A stretch of 22,055 nucleotides of DNA from the NCBI GenBank assembly GCA_030428695.1, contig JAUIEM010000138.1:1-22055 (forward strand), in the 5' to 3' direction. The notes under the pieces are model-generated. The model was not told the DNA's origin and ran no database searches. It worked only from the letters and a program-made list of their open reading frames with translations. The position numbers and the translations under genes are program-made. Below are positions 21,463 to 22,055 of the stretch, in pieces. The DNA is from a bacterium (GTDB taxonomy: Bacteria; Planctomycetota; J058; JAJDCP01). Numbering within the stretch: the first letter of the stretch is position 1; the number at the start of each line of letters is the position of its first letter.

Positions 21463-22055
21463 ATGTACCGACTCCTCGCCTTCGCCCTCATCCTCGCCGG
21501 CTGCACCCCGGACACGCCGCCACCTGCTTCCGCGCCGGCGATGACCTTCGCCGACTCCTTCGCCGTCCAGCTCGAGCAGGCCCACGGCGTCGAGGCCTAC
21601 CGCGAGACCGCATTGCTCGCCTTCGACCTGAGCGTCGACTTCCCCGAGCGCCTGCAGCTCGAGGCCGACTTCGTGTTCGAGACCAACGGCCCCCGCGCCC
21701 GCATGGAGACGGCCGACGGCCAGGTCGTCGTGTTCGACGGCGAGCGCGCCTGGCTCAGCCCCGCGGATGGCGCCCTGGGCGACTTCGGCTTCTTCCACGT
21801 GCTGACCTGGCCGTGGTTCGTGGTCAGCCCCTTCAAGGCCCGCGGTCCCGGCACCTTCCTCGCCCCCGCCCCCGCGCGGGAGCTGGCCGGCACACGCTAC
21901 GCCGCCGCCCGCCAGACCTTCGGCGACGGGGTGGGCAACGACTGGTACGAGCTGCTGGTCGACGACCAGGGCCGGCTGCGGGCCCAGACCTACATCGTGA
22001 CCTGGGGGAAGACCCCGGAGCAGGCCGAGGAGTCGCCGAGCGCGATCCTCTACGA
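21463..22055 (+). CDS. Lipoprotein, LolA-like/DUF6503-like, 3' truncated
   Basis: The frame is open from ATG 21463 to the window end (197 codons, no stop). The N-terminus MYRLLAFALILAGC is a lipoprotein signal with lipobox LAGC, and Cys14 would be lipidated after signal cleavage. The rest is rich in beta strands (AFDLSVDF, ADFVFETNG, ARMETADGQVVVFDGERAWLS), then FFHVLTWPWFVVSPFKA, then YELLVDDQGRLRAQTYIVTWG. This pattern resembles DUF6503-type and LolA/outer-membrane lipoprotein-sorting-like proteins, which is inferred from pattern only. GGAG lies eight bases before the start. It follows the TetR terminator and a possible operator, so it may have its own regulated promoter. It could hand off the exporter substrate in the periplasm. 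Confidence 0.75.
   Translation, partial: MYRLLAFALILAGCTPDTPPPASAPAMTFADSFAVQLEQAHGVEAYRETALLAFDLSVDFPERLQLEADFVFETNGPRARMETADGQVVVFDGERAWLSPADGALGDFGFFHVLTWPWFVVSPFKARGPGTFLAPAPARELAGTRYAAARQTFGDGVGNDWYELLVDDQGRLRAQTYIVTWGKTPEQAEESPSAILY

Overview
The window is about 70% G+C with dense, mostly short-spaced genes. Codon positions 3 are almost all G or C, which is why long antisense shadow frames are common. The gene content suggests a Gram-negative, high-GC environmental bacterium: MutL, a large 1,600-residue NAD-glutamate dehydrogenase, a Trm112-like protein, HAE3-type RND exporters, a DUF6311 membrane protein and a signal-peptide TPR protein. A planctomycete or a similar lineage fits the Trm112-like and TPR proteins best, but that is an inference and not proven by the window.

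Layout. Positions 2-181 hold the last residues of an RND exporter (+), overlapping tail-to-tail with mutL (144-1934, -). After a divergent spacer with an extended -10 promoter and four 17-18-nt tandem repeats comes a secreted TPR protein (2215-4281, +). Positions 4282-5141 carry no credible gene. They hold a terminator-like hairpin, a hexamer array, a purine-rich low-GC repeat cluster with a perfect 35-bp inverted repeat, and a 54-nt near-perfect palindrome. A minus-strand operon then reads leftward from 10344 to 5142: a nucleotidyltransferase-fold protein with a Gly/Gln-rich prion-like tail, a CPBP-type membrane protein, a GT2 glycosyltransferase-methyltransferase fusion, and a DUF6311 membrane protein broken by one frameshift near 6452. 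The operon looks like an envelope glycan or glycolipid unit.

From 10511 rightward everything is on the + strand: a small unknown protein whose Shine-Dalgarno sits in a hairpin, a Trm112-like protein, the 1,616-residue NAD-glutamate dehydrogenase, a Ski2-like DExH helicase with an acidic tandem-repeat tail, an RND/MMPL exporter, a TetR regulator ending in a clear intrinsic terminator, and a partial lipoprotein preceded by a possible operator dyad. Glutamate dehydrogenase, helicase and exporter are 3 nt apart or overlap by 4 nt, so they are probably co-translated. Exporter, TetR and lipoprotein form a plausible export and regulation module.

A recurring theme is expansion of short tandem repeats, both coding ([13 protein letters not shown]) and non-coding (17-18-mer leader, GGGATC and TTCTC arrays). 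The most unusual items are the purine-rich repeat cluster with its palindrome, the degenerate nucleotidyltransferase with a prion-like tail heading a glycan operon, and the start-codon hairpin at 10495-10510. No tRNA, rRNA, CRISPR array or intact transposase was seen.
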